A stretch of 64,000 nucleotides of DNA from Prevotella multiformis DSM 16608. Lineage in GTDB: Bacteria > Bacteroidota > Bacteroidia > Bacteroidales > Bacteroidaceae. The stretch is taken from the NCBI RefSeq assembly GCF_000191065.1, contig NZ_GL872283.1, forward strand, positions 212,776 to 276,775, read 5' to 3'. Position numbers and translations under genes: made by a program. Under the pieces are notes generated by a model. The model saw only the letters and a program-made list of their open reading frames with translations. It did no database searches and was not told where the DNA came from. How positions within the stretch are numbered: the first letter of the stretch is position 1; the number at the start of each line of letters is the position of its first letter. Shown piece by piece: positions 28,806-38,056 of the stretch.

Positions 28806-29254
28806 TTGTCCAATATGATAGTTTTCTTTTTATTCAATTTTCTGAGATTACACACTTTTTATATTATGATATAAATAACTCATTATAAGCTGTTTAATAA
28901 AATTAACGGATTAATTTTCAGCAAAGTTAAGAAAAATATATGAGAAGAAAGTTATCCATAATAGAATATTTTGATATGTTTCCAACTTTTAATTATTGTC
29001 CATATAAGAGGATAATCGATGAGAAATCATCGTATGAACGGACACGTTGACAGACTGTTTTTACGAAAGCTCCTATAGGAAACATTGCCCACTTCCATGC
29101 CGTCTTTCTTATTGTCCAAATGCGGTAATATCATTATTCAATCCTGTTTTTTTCATCACTTTATCGACCGATGAAGAATATGACTAAAACGACTGATTTA
29201 ATGATTAAAAAGAAATTTTATGTTCTATATTAGTCCAATATTGTTCTTTTTATG
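28806..29254. other. Divergent intergenic region between nrdA and the small lipoprotein gene
   Basis: About 450 bases, AT-rich, with promoter elements for both sides (28922-28929 minus; 29255-29262 plus). I see no gene; no riboswitch fold was recognised. Confidence 0.5.
28922..28929 (-). promoter_or_regulatory. -7 element for nrdA
   Basis: TAACTTTG on the minus strand. No good TTG at the expected -33 distance, so it may need an activator. Confidence 0.5.
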
Positions 29255-29262
29255 TACTTTTG
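29255..29262 (+). promoter_or_regulatory. -7 element for the small lipoprotein gene
   Basis: TACTTTTG, 32 nt before the start codon at 29295; no clear -33 box. Its position argues against the upstream in-frame ATG at 29220 as the start. Confidence 0.6.
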
Positions 29263-29294
29263 CAGCCGAATTTACAAACTCAATAGTACAGAAC

Positions 29295-29759
29295 ATGATG
29301 AAAAGTATGAAATTGTTTGTTGCCATCGTGGCAACGGTGTTAAGTTTTTCTTCTTGCAGCAAGGATAATGACGATCAGGTAATTCAGGACAACCCGCTGA
29401 AGAATACAGAGTGGTCTTTTGAGAGGATACAGGAAGGAAATGCGAACACGACCACCCACTGGGGATCGTTGAAATTCGTTTCAGACACAGAAGTAGTCAA
29501 TGAAAGCGGATATAAAATCACGTTCAAGAAGGTAACGCCAGACGGACACCGTCGTAAGGACGAAACGCACAGTGAAACCAACACTTACAAGTACGCCCTT
29601 GACGGTACGAAGCTGATGATGTATATTCCGGCCAACGGAGAGCAGCAGCCTGCAACCACGCTGACTTTCCGAGTAGACCTGAAGGGCGGGACGATTACGC
29701 ATACGCATAACGGAACAGAAAAGATTACAGACGAGAACATCGTTTACAAGCGCAAATAA
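29295..29759 (+). CDS. Small lipoprotein of unknown function
   Basis: 154 aa from ATG 29295. The signal peptide ends in a lipobox (MKLFVAIVATVLSFSSC, modified Cys followed by SKDNDDQ). The mature part is a small beta-rich domain (NTEWSFERIQEGNANTTTHWGSLKF...MMYIPANGEQQPATTLTFRVD) resembling the short lipocalin-like extracytoplasmic proteins of Bacteroidetes, but I do not recognise a family. It is the only plus-strand gene between 19.4 and 43 kb. Own -7 element upstream and strong terminator at 29778-29828. Confidence 0.75.
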   Translation: MMKSMKLFVAIVATVLSFSSCSKDNDDQVIQDNPLKNTEWSFERIQEGNANTTTHWGSLKFVSDTEVVNESGYKITFKKVTPDGHRRKDETHSETNTYKYALDGTKLMMYIPANGEQQPATTLTFRVDLKGGTITHTHNGTEKITDENIVYKRK

Positions 29760-29777
29760 CGCTTGTGAAACATAGTA

Positions 29778-29828
29778 AAAAGGAGAGCCTCCCGACAGCC
29801 GCATGGACTGTAAGGAGGCTCTCCTTTT
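29778..29828. terminator. Bidirectional terminator after the lipoprotein gene
   Basis: 15-bp perfect stem AAAAGGAGAGCCTCC (29778-29792) / GGAGGCTCTCCTTTT (29814-29828). T-runs on both strands mean it can serve both converging transcripts. Confidence 0.9.
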
Positions 29829-29910
29829 CGTTTCGGACGGCTTTGTACAGCCTGACCGACAGCGTCTTTGCGAGGCCGTTCAAGGGAGGTCGGGCAAGGA
29901 CAATGGGAAT

Positions 29911-30117
29911 TCATTGCTTCCTGTCGAAGCCGACAGGTCGGAACTGATGCTGTTCTTCGCTGTACACATATCCGGCCTTGAGCATATAATCCTTGAGGCG
30001 TTCGGGATCTTCATTGAAATTGTAGCAGAGTGATTTCAACGAATCGAATTCTCTGTCGCGCAGCAGCATATTCACGCTGCTCAGCAGGATTGCGGGGTCT
30101 TTGGGTAAATGGTCCAT
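29911..30117 (-). CDS. DUF4250 domain-containing small protein
   Basis: 68 aa, cytoplasmic. LPKDPAILLSSVNMLLRDREFDSL and a DPERLKDYMLKAGYVYSEEQHQFR helix-turn-helix-like second half match DUF4250, a small family of unknown function. It is the last gene of the leftward run that starts with DUF6242 at 40881. Confidence 0.85.
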   Translation of the reverse strand: MDHLPKDPAILLSSVNMLLRDREFDSLKSLCYNFNEDPERLKDYMLKAGYVYSEEQHQFRPVGFDRKQ

Positions 30118-30244
30118 ATCTTTGTTAGGAGTTAAAAGAGTTATAGGGAGTTAATGGAGTTATGAACTGATGTCTTTACAGCTGGCGTACCTTGATGGGA
30201 GGGTCGGGTGATCTGTTCCGTTGTCATCGGTCGTCGGTACAGAC

Positions 30245-30344
30245 ATTCCCAGCCGTCGGGAACAGGATTCCCAACCGGTTGGGAACAGGAATCCCGGCCG
30301 TTGGGAACAGGAATCCCAACCGGTTGGGAACGGAAATCCCGGCA
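30245..30344. repeat. Cluster of CCGGTTGGGAA-type palindromes, copy 1
   Basis: Four to five linked units alternating TTCCCAACCGGTTGGGAA palindromes with GGGAACAGGAATCCC. It lies between DUF4250 and cdd. A related cluster at 44783-44875 shares CCGTCGGGAACAGGATTCCC and the central palindrome in the same orientation. Confidence 0.85.
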
Positions 30345-30502
30345 GATAGGAAAGACACATTCCTGCATTCCATCCATCGGATCGATTCCTGCAGCTTGTA
30401 ACTTCCGGCTGTCCGTTCCCGGTCTTTCGCTTGGAACTTCCCGCTGTCGGTCTTCATTCCGTAGCCTGAGACTTCCGGCTGTCTGCCTGTGTCCTGCACC
30501 TG

Positions 30503-30982
30503 CTATTTCATCGATTCTCCGACAAACTGGAGCGGAAGAAGATCCTTGACAGTGCTGATGACATATACGCCTGCTGTACCGTAGAGGAGTATGCGGACCG
30601 GCTGTCTGTATCGGTCTTCAATCTCCAGAATGACCTGCCGGCAGGCACCGCAGGGTACGATCGGATCCCGCATCAGTCCGTATTCGTTGGCGGCGGCAAT
30701 GGCCAGCGTGTTGATGGGCTGGTCGGGACGGGTGGACTGTGCTGCAAAGATGGCCGAACGCTCGGCGCAGAGACCTGACGGGAAGGCGGCATTCTCCTGG
30801 TTGGCACCCATGACTTCTGTCCCATCGGCAAGGAGCAGTGCAGCTCCCACACGGAACCGGCTGTAGGGAGAATAGCTGTTGGCCGTGGCATGGATGGCTG
30901 TCTGGATAAGGTGCTGGTCGGCTGCCGGCAGTTCTTCCGGCTGGCAGAAGCCGATCTTGATGCTGATGTCTATTGTCTTCAT
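30503..30982 (-). CDS. cdd: Cytidine deaminase
   Basis: 159 aa, deaminates cytidine and deoxycytidine for pyrimidine salvage. The zinc site is GLCAERSAIF (Cys and the proton-shuttle Glu) with PCGACRQ (two Cys), the three-Cys arrangement of the small homotetrameric class. The N-terminal SYSPYSRFRVGAALLL is the usual substrate-binding stretch. It follows a GGCGGTGAT repeat spacer behind the beta-helix lipoprotein. Confidence 0.93.
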   Translation of the reverse strand: MKTIDISIKIGFCQPEELPAADQHLIQTAIHATANSYSPYSRFRVGAALLLADGTEVMGANQENAAFPSGLCAERSAIFAAQSTRPDQPINTLAIAAANEYGLMRDPIVPCGACRQVILEIEDRYRQPVRILLYGTAGVYVISTVKDLLPLQFVGESMK

Positions 30983-31000
30983 ATTTGATTGTTTTTGGGT

Positions 31001-31038
31001 GGGGGGTAGGCGGTGATAGGCGGGGGGTAGGCGGTGAT
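31001..31038. repeat. Short GGGGGGTAGGCGGTGAT duplication
   Basis: Two units, about 31001-31017 and 31022-31038, in the cdd upstream spacer. Similar in sequence to the nrdA-nrdB repeat. Confidence 0.7.
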
Positions 31039-31042
31039 GAGC

Positions 31043-32509
31043 TTAATTGACAAGCAGCTCGTAGCAGCCGATGTCGGGCTTGTTGTCGCGTGGCCTGCCG
31101 TCATGGTCTGTTGTGAAACGGGAGTCGGGGAGGGGAGCAGCGGCGTTGATTGCCGGGAATTTCTCTCCTTTTTCGGGTTTCTTCAAGTGGAAATCGTAAT
31201 GCTGTTTGTTGCCGTCTGCCAGCACGAACTGTCTGTCTCCGCCGTCAGGATGATCCTTGCTGTTCTCCCATAGTACATCCGTGAAATGGGCAAGCAGTGC
31301 GGGCTTGTCCGGCTTCGGAGTGCGGAGGATACAGTGGTCGAACTGATAATTGGCCGTCACCTTCTCCTTGTTGCCACCCATGAGAACATCGTCTGAATAG
31401 CCCGTTACAAGGGAGTTCCTGACGTTGAAGGCCTGCAGGGGATAGTCTTTCCCGCTGCTGTGATTGCCGAAGCTCAATGCCGCACCGCGGTTGCCGTCGA
31501 ACGGATAGAACTGGGCGAACGTGCAGTGTGTCAGCGTCACATCGCCGCCGATGAAGGCCGCACAGTCTTTCAGTGTGTTGGAGAACTGCGTGTTGTAAGC
31601 CTCGATCTTGCAGTTTATCGCCTGCAGACCGTAGCCCTGACAGTTGTGGACGGTGGAATTGGCAAGCGTCAGCTTCGTCCGTTCCGTCGTCGCCGTATCG
31701 CAGAGAATGCCGTCGTAGGCCGAATGGATGTCCGTATGTGTGAGGCTGTTGTCGTAGCTGTCCTTGTGGAAGCGGATGCCGTGCCACTGACCGCTCACAC
31801 GGTCGTACGGCAGATAGGGAAACAGCTTGTCCAGACGGTCGCCACGGAGTGTCACGGGTTTGTCGGCCGTCCCTTCGCAGTGCAGTGTACCGTACACATC
31901 GATTGCAGCCTTGTTGGAGAAATAGACCGTCATGCCTGCCGGAATGGTCAGCGTAGCCCCTGCCTCCACTTTCAATGTGTCCTGGAAGACAATGGGTCTG
32001 GTACCGGTCAGCGTGGTGTTCGACGTGATTTTCCGTCCCTTTACGAGTTCTGCATCCCAGCTGTAGATCCTGAGATTTACTTTCTGCTGTACGCCGCTCT
32101 CGAGCGTGAATGCAAGGTTGTCTGTCAGCAGCTGCGGCGTGGCAGCGTTGTTTCTGGGCGACGTCATCTCTACGAAGACACGGATGCTGTCTTTGTCGCG
32201 CACCTCCAGTCCGCTGGCCTGATAACCGTTGGCAGCAGACAGCTCTACGCCGTCCACGTTCACCCGGAAGCCTGTCTGGTTGCCTTGTTCGAGCCGGACG
32301 CTGTTCAGGCGCAGTCCGTCTCCCGAGCGGTTGTATGCCCAGAAGGTCTTTGTCGATGTGGGGACGTTCGAGAAGGTGGTGTCGAGCCGCAGTGTATCGG
32401 TCTGGAATGAGAGCAGGTTACTCCTCGATGTCGTGAATGTATCGTCATCGGAGCAGGCTGCCAGCAACGCCATGGCTGAAAGGAACAATGCTATAGAAAA
32501 CTTCTTCAT
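31043..32509 (-). CDS. Lipoprotein with right-handed parallel beta-helix
   Basis: 488 aa. The lipobox is ALLAACSDDD. A ~120-residue beta-sandwich-like N-terminal part (DTTFSNVPTSTKTFWAYNRSG...VEMTSPRNNAATPQLLTDNLAFTLESG) precedes a beta-helix (IPAGMTVYFSNKAAIDVYGTLHCEGTADKPVTLRGDR, HNCQGYGLQAINCKIEAYNTQFSN, CAAFIGGDVTLTHCTF). It ends in DGRPRDNKPDIGCYE, a common end of such Bacteroidetes proteins. A surface or periplasmic carbohydrate-binding or lyase-like role is possible; no catalytic residue is evident. Confidence 0.75.
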   Translation of the reverse strand: MKKFSIALFLSAMALLAACSDDDTFTTSRSNLLSFQTDTLRLDTTFSNVPTSTKTFWAYNRSGDGLRLNSVRLEQGNQTGFRVNVDGVELSAANGYQASGLEVRDKDSIRVFVEMTSPRNNAATPQLLTDNLAFTLESGVQQKVNLRIYSWDAELVKGRKITSNTTLTGTRPIVFQDTLKVEAGATLTIPAGMTVYFSNKAAIDVYGTLHCEGTADKPVTLRGDRLDKLFPYLPYDRVSGQWHGIRFHKDSYDNSLTHTDIHSAYDGILCDTATTERTKLTLANSTVHNCQGYGLQAINCKIEAYNTQFSNTLKDCAAFIGGDVTLTHCTFAQFYPFDGNRGAALSFGNHSSGKDYPLQAFNVRNSLVTGYSDDVLMGGNKEKVTANYQFDHCILRTPKPDKPALLAHFTDVLWENSKDHPDGGDRQFVLADGNKQHYDFHLKKPEKGEKFPAINAAAPLPDSRFTTDHDGRPRDNKPDIGCYELLVN

Positions 32510-32569
32510 TCTTTATTTTTTTTGTTCTTATCTAACGGACTGACACCTTTTTTATTGCTTTCTGCAGCC

Positions 32570-33409
32570 TTACTCCAGGTCGATGTGTCCCACATCGACT
32601 GCCTCGTGCAGGAAGATGCGTGCGGTCTCCTTGAACTTCTCCGGATTCTCGGTCGTGAGGTATTTCGCCGTCGAATGTTTCGTGCAGCGGGCATCCATGT
32701 CAGGGTGGCGGCGTAGATAGTCCCGCAGGCTTTCGGCGACATATTCGCCCTGTGGGATGATGCGCACGCCATGTGGCGCATGCTTCAGGATCTTCGGCAT
32801 GAGGATGGGATAATGCGTACAGCCGAGGATCAGACTGTCTATCTGCGGGTCGATGCGCATGATATGGTCGATGCGTTTCTTCACGAAATAGTCGGCGCCG
32901 GGACTGTCGGCCTCGTTGTTCTCGATGATGGGCACCCACAGCGGGCACGGCACGCCTGTCACCTTGATGTCCGGCCACAGCTTCCGGATTTCCAGATTGT
33001 AGCTGTTGCTCCTGACGGTGCCTTCTGTTGCGAGCAGTCCCACATGCCGGGAACGGGTGAGCCTGCCGATGATTTCAGCCGTCGGACGGATCACCCCCAA
33101 CACTCTGCGGTCCGGGTCGAGGGCGGGGAGGTCGTTCTGCTGTATGGTACGGAGTGCCTTGGCCGAGGCCGTGTTACAGCCCAGGATGACCAGCTGGCAG
33201 CCCAGTCCGAAGAGTTTCATCACCGCCTGCCGTGTGAACTGGTAGACGATGTCGAACGAACGGGAGCCGTAGGGGGCACGCGCATTGTCGCCTAAATAGA
33301 TGTAGTCGTACTCCGGGAGGAGCTGGCGGATGCCGTGCAGGATGGTAAGACCGCCGTAACCCGAGTCGAACACGCCGATGGGTCCCGGCTGTTGGGAATA
33401 CTTCGTCAT
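32570..33409 (-). CDS. murI: Glutamate racemase
   Basis: 279 aa, makes D-glutamate for peptidoglycan. The substrate site begins GVFDSGYGGLTIL; the two catalytic Cys are in ILGCNTASAKAL and LILGCTHYPIL; YLGDNARAPYGSRS is also conserved. Transcribed with the ompH genes, in the order found in other Bacteroidetes. Confidence 0.95.
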   Translation of the reverse strand: MTKYSQQPGPIGVFDSGYGGLTILHGIRQLLPEYDYIYLGDNARAPYGSRSFDIVYQFTRQAVMKLFGLGCQLVILGCNTASAKALRTIQQNDLPALDPDRRVLGVIRPTAEIIGRLTRSRHVGLLATEGTVRSNSYNLEIRKLWPDIKVTGVPCPLWVPIIENNEADSPGADYFVKKRIDHIMRIDPQIDSLILGCTHYPILMPKILKHAPHGVRIIPQGEYVAESLRDYLRRHPDMDARCTKHSTAKYLTTENPEKFKETARIFLHEAVDVGHIDLE

Positions 33410-33423
33410 GTTTCTGTCTTGTG

Positions 33424-33942
33424 TTATTTCAGTACTGCGATCAGTGCATCGGTAATGTCTTCTCCCATCGAAGGACTGGCGAAGGGGAGTCTGTTGTCAT
33501 CTGCGTTGAGGATGAAGGCATATCCGCTCTCCTTTCCCATTTCCCGGACTGTTGCGTCGAGTTTCCCGCGGACAGGTGCATAGAGGTCTTCTTCAGCCTT
33601 TTTCAGCAGCCGTTCTGAATCTTTCCGGAACGTGATGTTGCGGTCCATCAGTTCTTCCAGTTCGGCCTGCCGTTTGCGGAGGATGGACGGTTCCAGCTTG
33701 CGCTGCACGTCGAGGAAGTCCTCGTAGCGGCTGTTGAAATCGTCTACGGAACGCTTGGTCTCGGCATCATATTTCGCTTTCAGCTCATTCAGGCTGCGGG
33801 TCGCCGCGGCATAGTCGGCCATGGCATGGAGCACCTTTTCGTAGCTGAAGTAAGCGAACTTGAAGACGGGTGTGCTCTGCTGGGCAGCTGCCAGTAACGG
33901 CAGCAGCAGCATGGCGATGGAGAAGAACAGCTTTTTCATCAT
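33424..33942 (-). CDS. OmpH/Skp family periplasmic chaperone, third paralogue
   Basis: 172 aa with a signal peptide (MMKKLFFSIAMLLLPLLAAAQ). The long coiled-coil body (YAAATRSLNELKAKYDAETKRSVDDFNSRYEDFLDVQRKLEPSILRKRQAELEELMDR) and the YAFILNADDNRLPFASP end identify the Skp-like fold that holds unfolded outer-membrane proteins. It is the most diverged of the three copies and lies 14 nt before murI. Confidence 0.85.
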   Translation of the reverse strand: MMKKLFFSIAMLLLPLLAAAQQSTPVFKFAYFSYEKVLHAMADYAAATRSLNELKAKYDAETKRSVDDFNSRYEDFLDVQRKLEPSILRKRQAELEELMDRNITFRKDSERLLKKAEEDLYAPVRGKLDATVREMGKESGYAFILNADDNRLPFASPSMGEDITDALIAVLK

Positions 33943-34046
33943 GTGTGCGATTGTCTTTTCTGTTGTTTGAATACGGGGAATGAAGTCGTGGCACGAGCAG
34001 AACGGTTACTGTCTCTGCCATTCATAAAATATGTGAATACGAAAAA

Positions 34047-34086
34047 TGAGGTCATCGCAAGAATAGAAATCCGTGCGGTGACCTCA
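34047..34086. repeat. Hairpin and degenerate duplication between two ompH genes
   Basis: TGAGGTCATCGC (34047-34058) pairs with GCGGTGACCTCA (34075-34086) with one mismatch. The stretch from TGAATACGAAAAATGAGGTC resembles TGAATACGGGGAATGAAGTC about 66 bp to its left, so a small duplication occurred in the 214-bp gap. Confidence 0.55.
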
Positions 34087-34156
34087 CCCTTTTCCTCGTG
34101 GACAGTGCCTGTCCGCGCGAGGAGCGACAACGGGGCAAAGGCTCCCGTACCTGTTT

Positions 34157-34660
34157 TTACTTCATCTTGGCAAGCTGGGCCTTTACCTCTGCGGTAACGT
34201 CCTTGCTGAGTGCCTCGTTGATGTACAGAGGCTGGCCGGCGGCCTTCTCCATGATGTAGACATAGTTTCCGGCCTTGGCAACTGCTGCGATGGCATTGCG
34301 TACTTTCTCAAGAACCGGACCGAGCTGCTTCTGCTGCTCCTCGTTGAAAGCCTTCTGGTTGTCCTGTGCTGTCTGCTGGATCTTGTTGTACATATCCTGC
34401 AGGTTCTTCTCTGTCTCAGCCTGTTTGGTGGCATTCATCGTGCTCTTTGTCTTGTCGTAGGCCTGTGCCTGACGCTGCAGTTCAGCCTGCATGTCTTCCA
34501 ACTGCTTCTGGTATTCCTTGCCTTTGGCTTCCAGTTTGCTCTGGACGGCTGTAGCCTCCGGAAGCGACTGGAGGAGTGCCTGTGAGTCAAGGTGACCGAA
34601 CTTCTGTGCGAACAATGTCATCGGCGCACAGAGCATCAACATCAAAAATAACTTTTTCAT
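34157..34660 (-). CDS. OmpH/Skp family periplasmic chaperone, second paralogue
   Basis: 167 aa, signal peptide MKKLFLMLMLCAPMTLFAQ, FGHLDSQALLQSLPEATAVQSKLEA start and a Gln/Lys-rich coiled coil. It ends in YVYIMEKAAGQPLYINEALSKDVTAEVKAQL, typical of the family. Acts with BamA in outer-membrane protein delivery. Confidence 0.9.
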   Translation of the reverse strand: MKKLFLMLMLCAPMTLFAQKFGHLDSQALLQSLPEATAVQSKLEAKGKEYQKQLEDMQAELQRQAQAYDKTKSTMNATKQAETEKNLQDMYNKIQQTAQDNQKAFNEEQQKQLGPVLEKVRNAIAAVAKAGNYVYIMEKAAGQPLYINEALSKDVTAEVKAQLAKMK

Positions 34661-34786
34661 TTCTTCTTTATTGTTTAGTTGTTTGTTGTTCTTTTGCTTG
34701 GTTATCTGAAAGGGCTGGCCTTTCTGGCTTTCCTAGTTTTCGCTAATCTTTCTAGTCTTTGTCGGTCTTGCTGTCTTCCCCATCCT

Positions 34787-35335
34787 TTACTGGTAGGAAT
34801 AGCCCAGTTTCTGCAGCACCTCATTGCTGATATCTACTTTCGGCGAACCGTAGATGATTCCTGTGGCATTGCTCGAACGGTCGATGACAAGACTGTAGCC
34901 GCGCTGGTCGGATATGTCTTTGACGGCATTGTAAATCTCGTCCTGGATGGGAGTGATCAGGCTTGTACGCTTCTTGAAAAGCTCGCCTTCCGGACCGAAG
35001 TACTTGCGTTTGAGGTCGGATGCCTGCTTTTCCTTGGCCATGATGGCTTCCTGCCGTTTCTTCTTCTGGTCCTGGGATAGGAAGACAACCTCGTTCTGAT
35101 AGTTCTTGTACATTGTGGATGCCTCTGTGTTGAGTGCTTCAACCTCCGCCTGCCATTTCTTGCTGACCTGGTTCAGCTGTTCATTCGCGCGCTCGTAAGC
35201 CGGTACATTCTTGAGGATATACTCCATGTCGATGAGTGCAAACTTCTGTGCAGAAGCGGTTAAAGGCAAAAGCGTGAAAAGGTAAAGAGGCAGAACAAAC
35301 CTCAATACGGTCTTCAATATCTTCTTCTTGTTCAT
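34787..35335 (-). CDS. OmpH/Skp family periplasmic chaperone, first paralogue
   Basis: 182 aa from ATG 35335, which starts a normal signal peptide (MNKKKILKTVLRFVLPLYLFTLLPLTASA). FALIDMEYILKNVPAYERANEQLNQ and the coiled coil EALNTEASTMYKNYQNEVVFLSQDQKKKRQE are family hallmarks; the end is GYSLVIDRSSNATGIIYGSPKVDISNEVLQKLGY. First after bamA. Confidence 0.9.
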   Translation of the reverse strand: MNKKKILKTVLRFVLPLYLFTLLPLTASAQKFALIDMEYILKNVPAYERANEQLNQVSKKWQAEVEALNTEASTMYKNYQNEVVFLSQDQKKKRQEAIMAKEKQASDLKRKYFGPEGELFKKRTSLITPIQDEIYNAVKDISDQRGYSLVIDRSSNATGIIYGSPKVDISNEVLQKLGYSYQ

Positions 35336-35428
35336 TTTTCTTTTTATGTTTACTTTAAAATCCAAAGTTCATAATTATTGTCATTCCTCCTTCAAAGTCC
35401 AAATCTCAAACCTCAAACCTCAAACCAA

Positions 35429-38044
35429 TCAGAACTCCTGTCCGAGGATAAAGTGGAACTGGCTGCCGCCCTTTGTTCCGAACACCTTGTCGAAGCCGTA
35501 AGCCCAGTCGATGCCCATCAGACCCACCATCGGCAGGAAGATGCGGACACCCAGCCCGGCTGAACGTTTCATGTCGAACGGATTGAACTTGCTTGTCTCT
35601 GTCCACGCATTTCCGGCCTCGACAAACCCAAGCCCATAGATGGTGGTGTTGCCGAGAAGGAACGGATAACGGAGTTCGAGTGAGAGGCGGTCGTAGGCAT
35701 AGCCCTCGGCACCGTAGGGAGTGAGCGATCCGTTCTCGTAACCACGAAGACCGATGGTCTCCTCAGCGTAACCAGTAGAGTATCCGCTCATGCCGTCTCC
35801 ACCCATATAATAGGTCTCGAACGGACTCTTCTTGTTCTTGTTGTAACTGCCCAGCAGACCTAGCTCGACACGCGTCATGAGGACAAAGCACTTCTGTCCG
35901 CTGGTGAGCGCTGTGAAGGTACGTGCCTTGAACTTCCACTTGTGGTACTCCACCCAGCGGTATTTCTCCTGTTGCTCCTGTGAGTAAGTAGGCGAGTTGC
36001 GGTCGGTTGCCAGGTGAGCATAGTCCTTTCCGTCCCATTTCGACCAGGGCGGAGTGATGGTCAGCGATACCGTGAAGTCCGAACCGCGGCGCGGGAAGAG
36101 CTGGTTGTCGGTTGACGTACGGTTGAGCGAGATGTTGAGGTTCAAGTTGTTCGCCGAACCGTTCGACATAATGAAGTAACGCCAGTTGCGCAGCATATAA
36201 CGCTGGTACTGTAGCTGGAGTGACAAGGTGAAGTAGTCGTCAGGCCAGTTCAGACGCTTTCCCCAGCCCACGTAGAATCCCAGGAGTTTCACATACTTGC
36301 CGGGGTCATAATAATTCTCGTAGCTGTTGTAATTATAGTTACCGTAACCATAACGGTAGTTGTTGTAGTTGTTCAGGTAACCACTGTTGTAATAGTTGCT
36401 CGACACATCCGTCTGCTTTGAGAAAGACACACCCACATTGAACTGGATAGGACGCTTGCCTCCGAGCCAGTTGGTGGAGTACTGTGCATTGTACGACTGA
36501 TAGTAAGTACCATTCGTCTGTGCGCCCAGCGAGAGGGTCTCGCCGTCTCCGATAGGCATTATACCCCGGTGCTCACGGTTCTTGCGGAAGAGGTTGGCCA
36601 TCGAGAAGTTGGTCAGTTTCAGACCGACACGGCCGATGACACCTGTCTGACCCCAGCCCAGTGATAGCTCCACCTGGTCGTTCGACTTCTGCTTGAGGTT
36701 ATAGTTGATGTCAACAGTACCGTCCTCATAGTTCGGTTCCGGTACCGGATTGATTGCCTCTGGGTCGAAGTGCCCCATGGAAGCCAGCTCACGTGCCGAA
36801 CGCTGGAGGGCCTCCTTTGAGAAGAGATCGCCCGGCTTTGTACGCAGCTCACGGCGGACGACATTCTCATAGAGACGGTCGTTGCCGTTGATTTTCACAC
36901 GGTTGATGTGTGCCTGCTGACCTTCATAGATGCGCATCTCAAGGTCGATGGAGTCGCCGACAATGTTGACCTCCGTCGGCTGGAGATTATAGAAGAGGTA
37001 ACCGTTGTTCCAGTAGGCGTTGCCCACAGCGTCCTCATCTTGCGAAAGGCGTTTGTTCATGTAGGTCTGGTTGTACACGTCCCCTTTCTTCATGTCGAGC
37101 AGGCGGGACAGGTAATCGGTCGAATAGACCGTATTGCCCACCCAGGTGATGTTTCGGATGTAATACTTCTTGCCCTCATCCACTTTGATATAGATGTCGA
37201 CATGCTTCGGGTCAACGTTCCATACGCTGTCCTTCAGGATGGTCGCATCACGGAAACCATATTCGTTGTATTTCGTGATGAGCTTCTTCTTGTCTTCCGC
37301 CCAGCGTTCGGGAGTGAACTTCTTCGACTTCAGAAAGCTGGACAGCTTTCCGGCTTCATGCGTCTTGCTGAATGCCCCCTTTGTGAACAGCGAACCCTTG
37401 ATTTTCTTGTCGCCCAGCTGGTTGTCTCCGTCAATGGTTATCTTGCGAACCTTCAGTTTCTCCTTCTTGTCTACGTCAATATCCAGGATTACCTGGTTCT
37501 TGGCAGCGACATCGTCACGCTGACGGATATTGATTTCGGCGTTCTTGTAGCCTTTCTCATCAAAGTACTTCTTGGCGAGAACCCTGGCCCGGTCGATCAT
37601 GTTAGGCGTGATCTGTCCGCCCTTCAGGAGTCCAAGCTTCTTCTCCATGTCCTCTCGTTCCGTCTTCTTCAGTCCGTTGTAGTTGATGGTGGAGATGCGT
37701 GGCCGTGGTGCAAGATGTATCTTCAGATAGATGTTGTCGCCCACGATGGAGTCTGCCGTGATGGAAACGTCGGAGAAGAGTCCATGCTTCCAGTAGCGTT
37801 TCACGGCATCCGTGACAGCCGTCCCCGGTACCTCCAGCTCCTGTCCGATGCTGAGCCCGGATATGCCTGTGAGGACATAATCCTCATAGCCCTCGATGCC
37901 GGTAACGGCCAGTCCTGCGAGTTTGTAGGTCTTAGGCGTACCGGAATAAGTGATGTCTGGGTTTACGATTTTCTCCTGTGCGCCTGCCGCAAGTGTTATT
38001 CCGGAGAGGGCAAGGAGCAGCAACACCTTATTTATATTCGTCAT
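35429..38044 (-). CDS. bamA: Outer-membrane protein assembly factor BamA
   Basis: 871 aa, Omp85 family, inserts beta-barrels into the outer membrane. A signal peptide (MTNINKVLLLLALSGITLAAGA) is followed by POTRA repeats over residues ~40-450 (e.g. RISTINYNGLKKTEREDMEKKLG, VRKITIDGDNQLGDKKIKGSL, INRVKINGNDRLYENVVRRELRTKPGDLFSK) and a C-terminal barrel. The barrel has the GLRGYENGSL turn (the conserved RGY-type loop 6 motif) and ends with Phe. The Tyr/Asn-rich NNYNNYRYGYGNYNYNSYENYYDPG region in the barrel is a surface-loop insertion. It lies 12 nt after uppS and upstream of three ompH genes. Confidence 0.95.
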   Translation of the reverse strand: MTNINKVLLLLALSGITLAAGAQEKIVNPDITYSGTPKTYKLAGLAVTGIEGYEDYVLTGISGLSIGQELEVPGTAVTDAVKRYWKHGLFSDVSITADSIVGDNIYLKIHLAPRPRISTINYNGLKKTEREDMEKKLGLLKGGQITPNMIDRARVLAKKYFDEKGYKNAEINIRQRDDVAAKNQVILDIDVDKKEKLKVRKITIDGDNQLGDKKIKGSLFTKGAFSKTHEAGKLSSFLKSKKFTPERWAEDKKKLITKYNEYGFRDATILKDSVWNVDPKHVDIYIKVDEGKKYYIRNITWVGNTVYSTDYLSRLLDMKKGDVYNQTYMNKRLSQDEDAVGNAYWNNGYLFYNLQPTEVNIVGDSIDLEMRIYEGQQAHINRVKINGNDRLYENVVRRELRTKPGDLFSKEALQRSARELASMGHFDPEAINPVPEPNYEDGTVDINYNLKQKSNDQVELSLGWGQTGVIGRVGLKLTNFSMANLFRKNREHRGIMPIGDGETLSLGAQTNGTYYQSYNAQYSTNWLGGKRPIQFNVGVSFSKQTDVSSNYYNSGYLNNYNNYRYGYGNYNYNSYENYYDPGKYVKLLGFYVGWGKRLNWPDDYFTLSLQLQYQRYMLRNWRYFIMSNGSANNLNLNISLNRTSTDNQLFPRRGSDFTVSLTITPPWSKWDGKDYAHLATDRNSPTYSQEQQEKYRWVEYHKWKFKARTFTALTSGQKCFVLMTRVELGLLGSYNKNKKSPFETYYMGGDGMSGYSTGYAEETIGLRGYENGSLTPYGAEGYAYDRLSLELRYPFLLGNTTIYGLGFVEAGNAWTETSKFNPFDMKRSAGLGVRIFLPMVGLMGIDWAYGFDKVFGTKGGSQFHFILGQEF

Positions 38045-38056
38045 CTGTCGCGTAAC

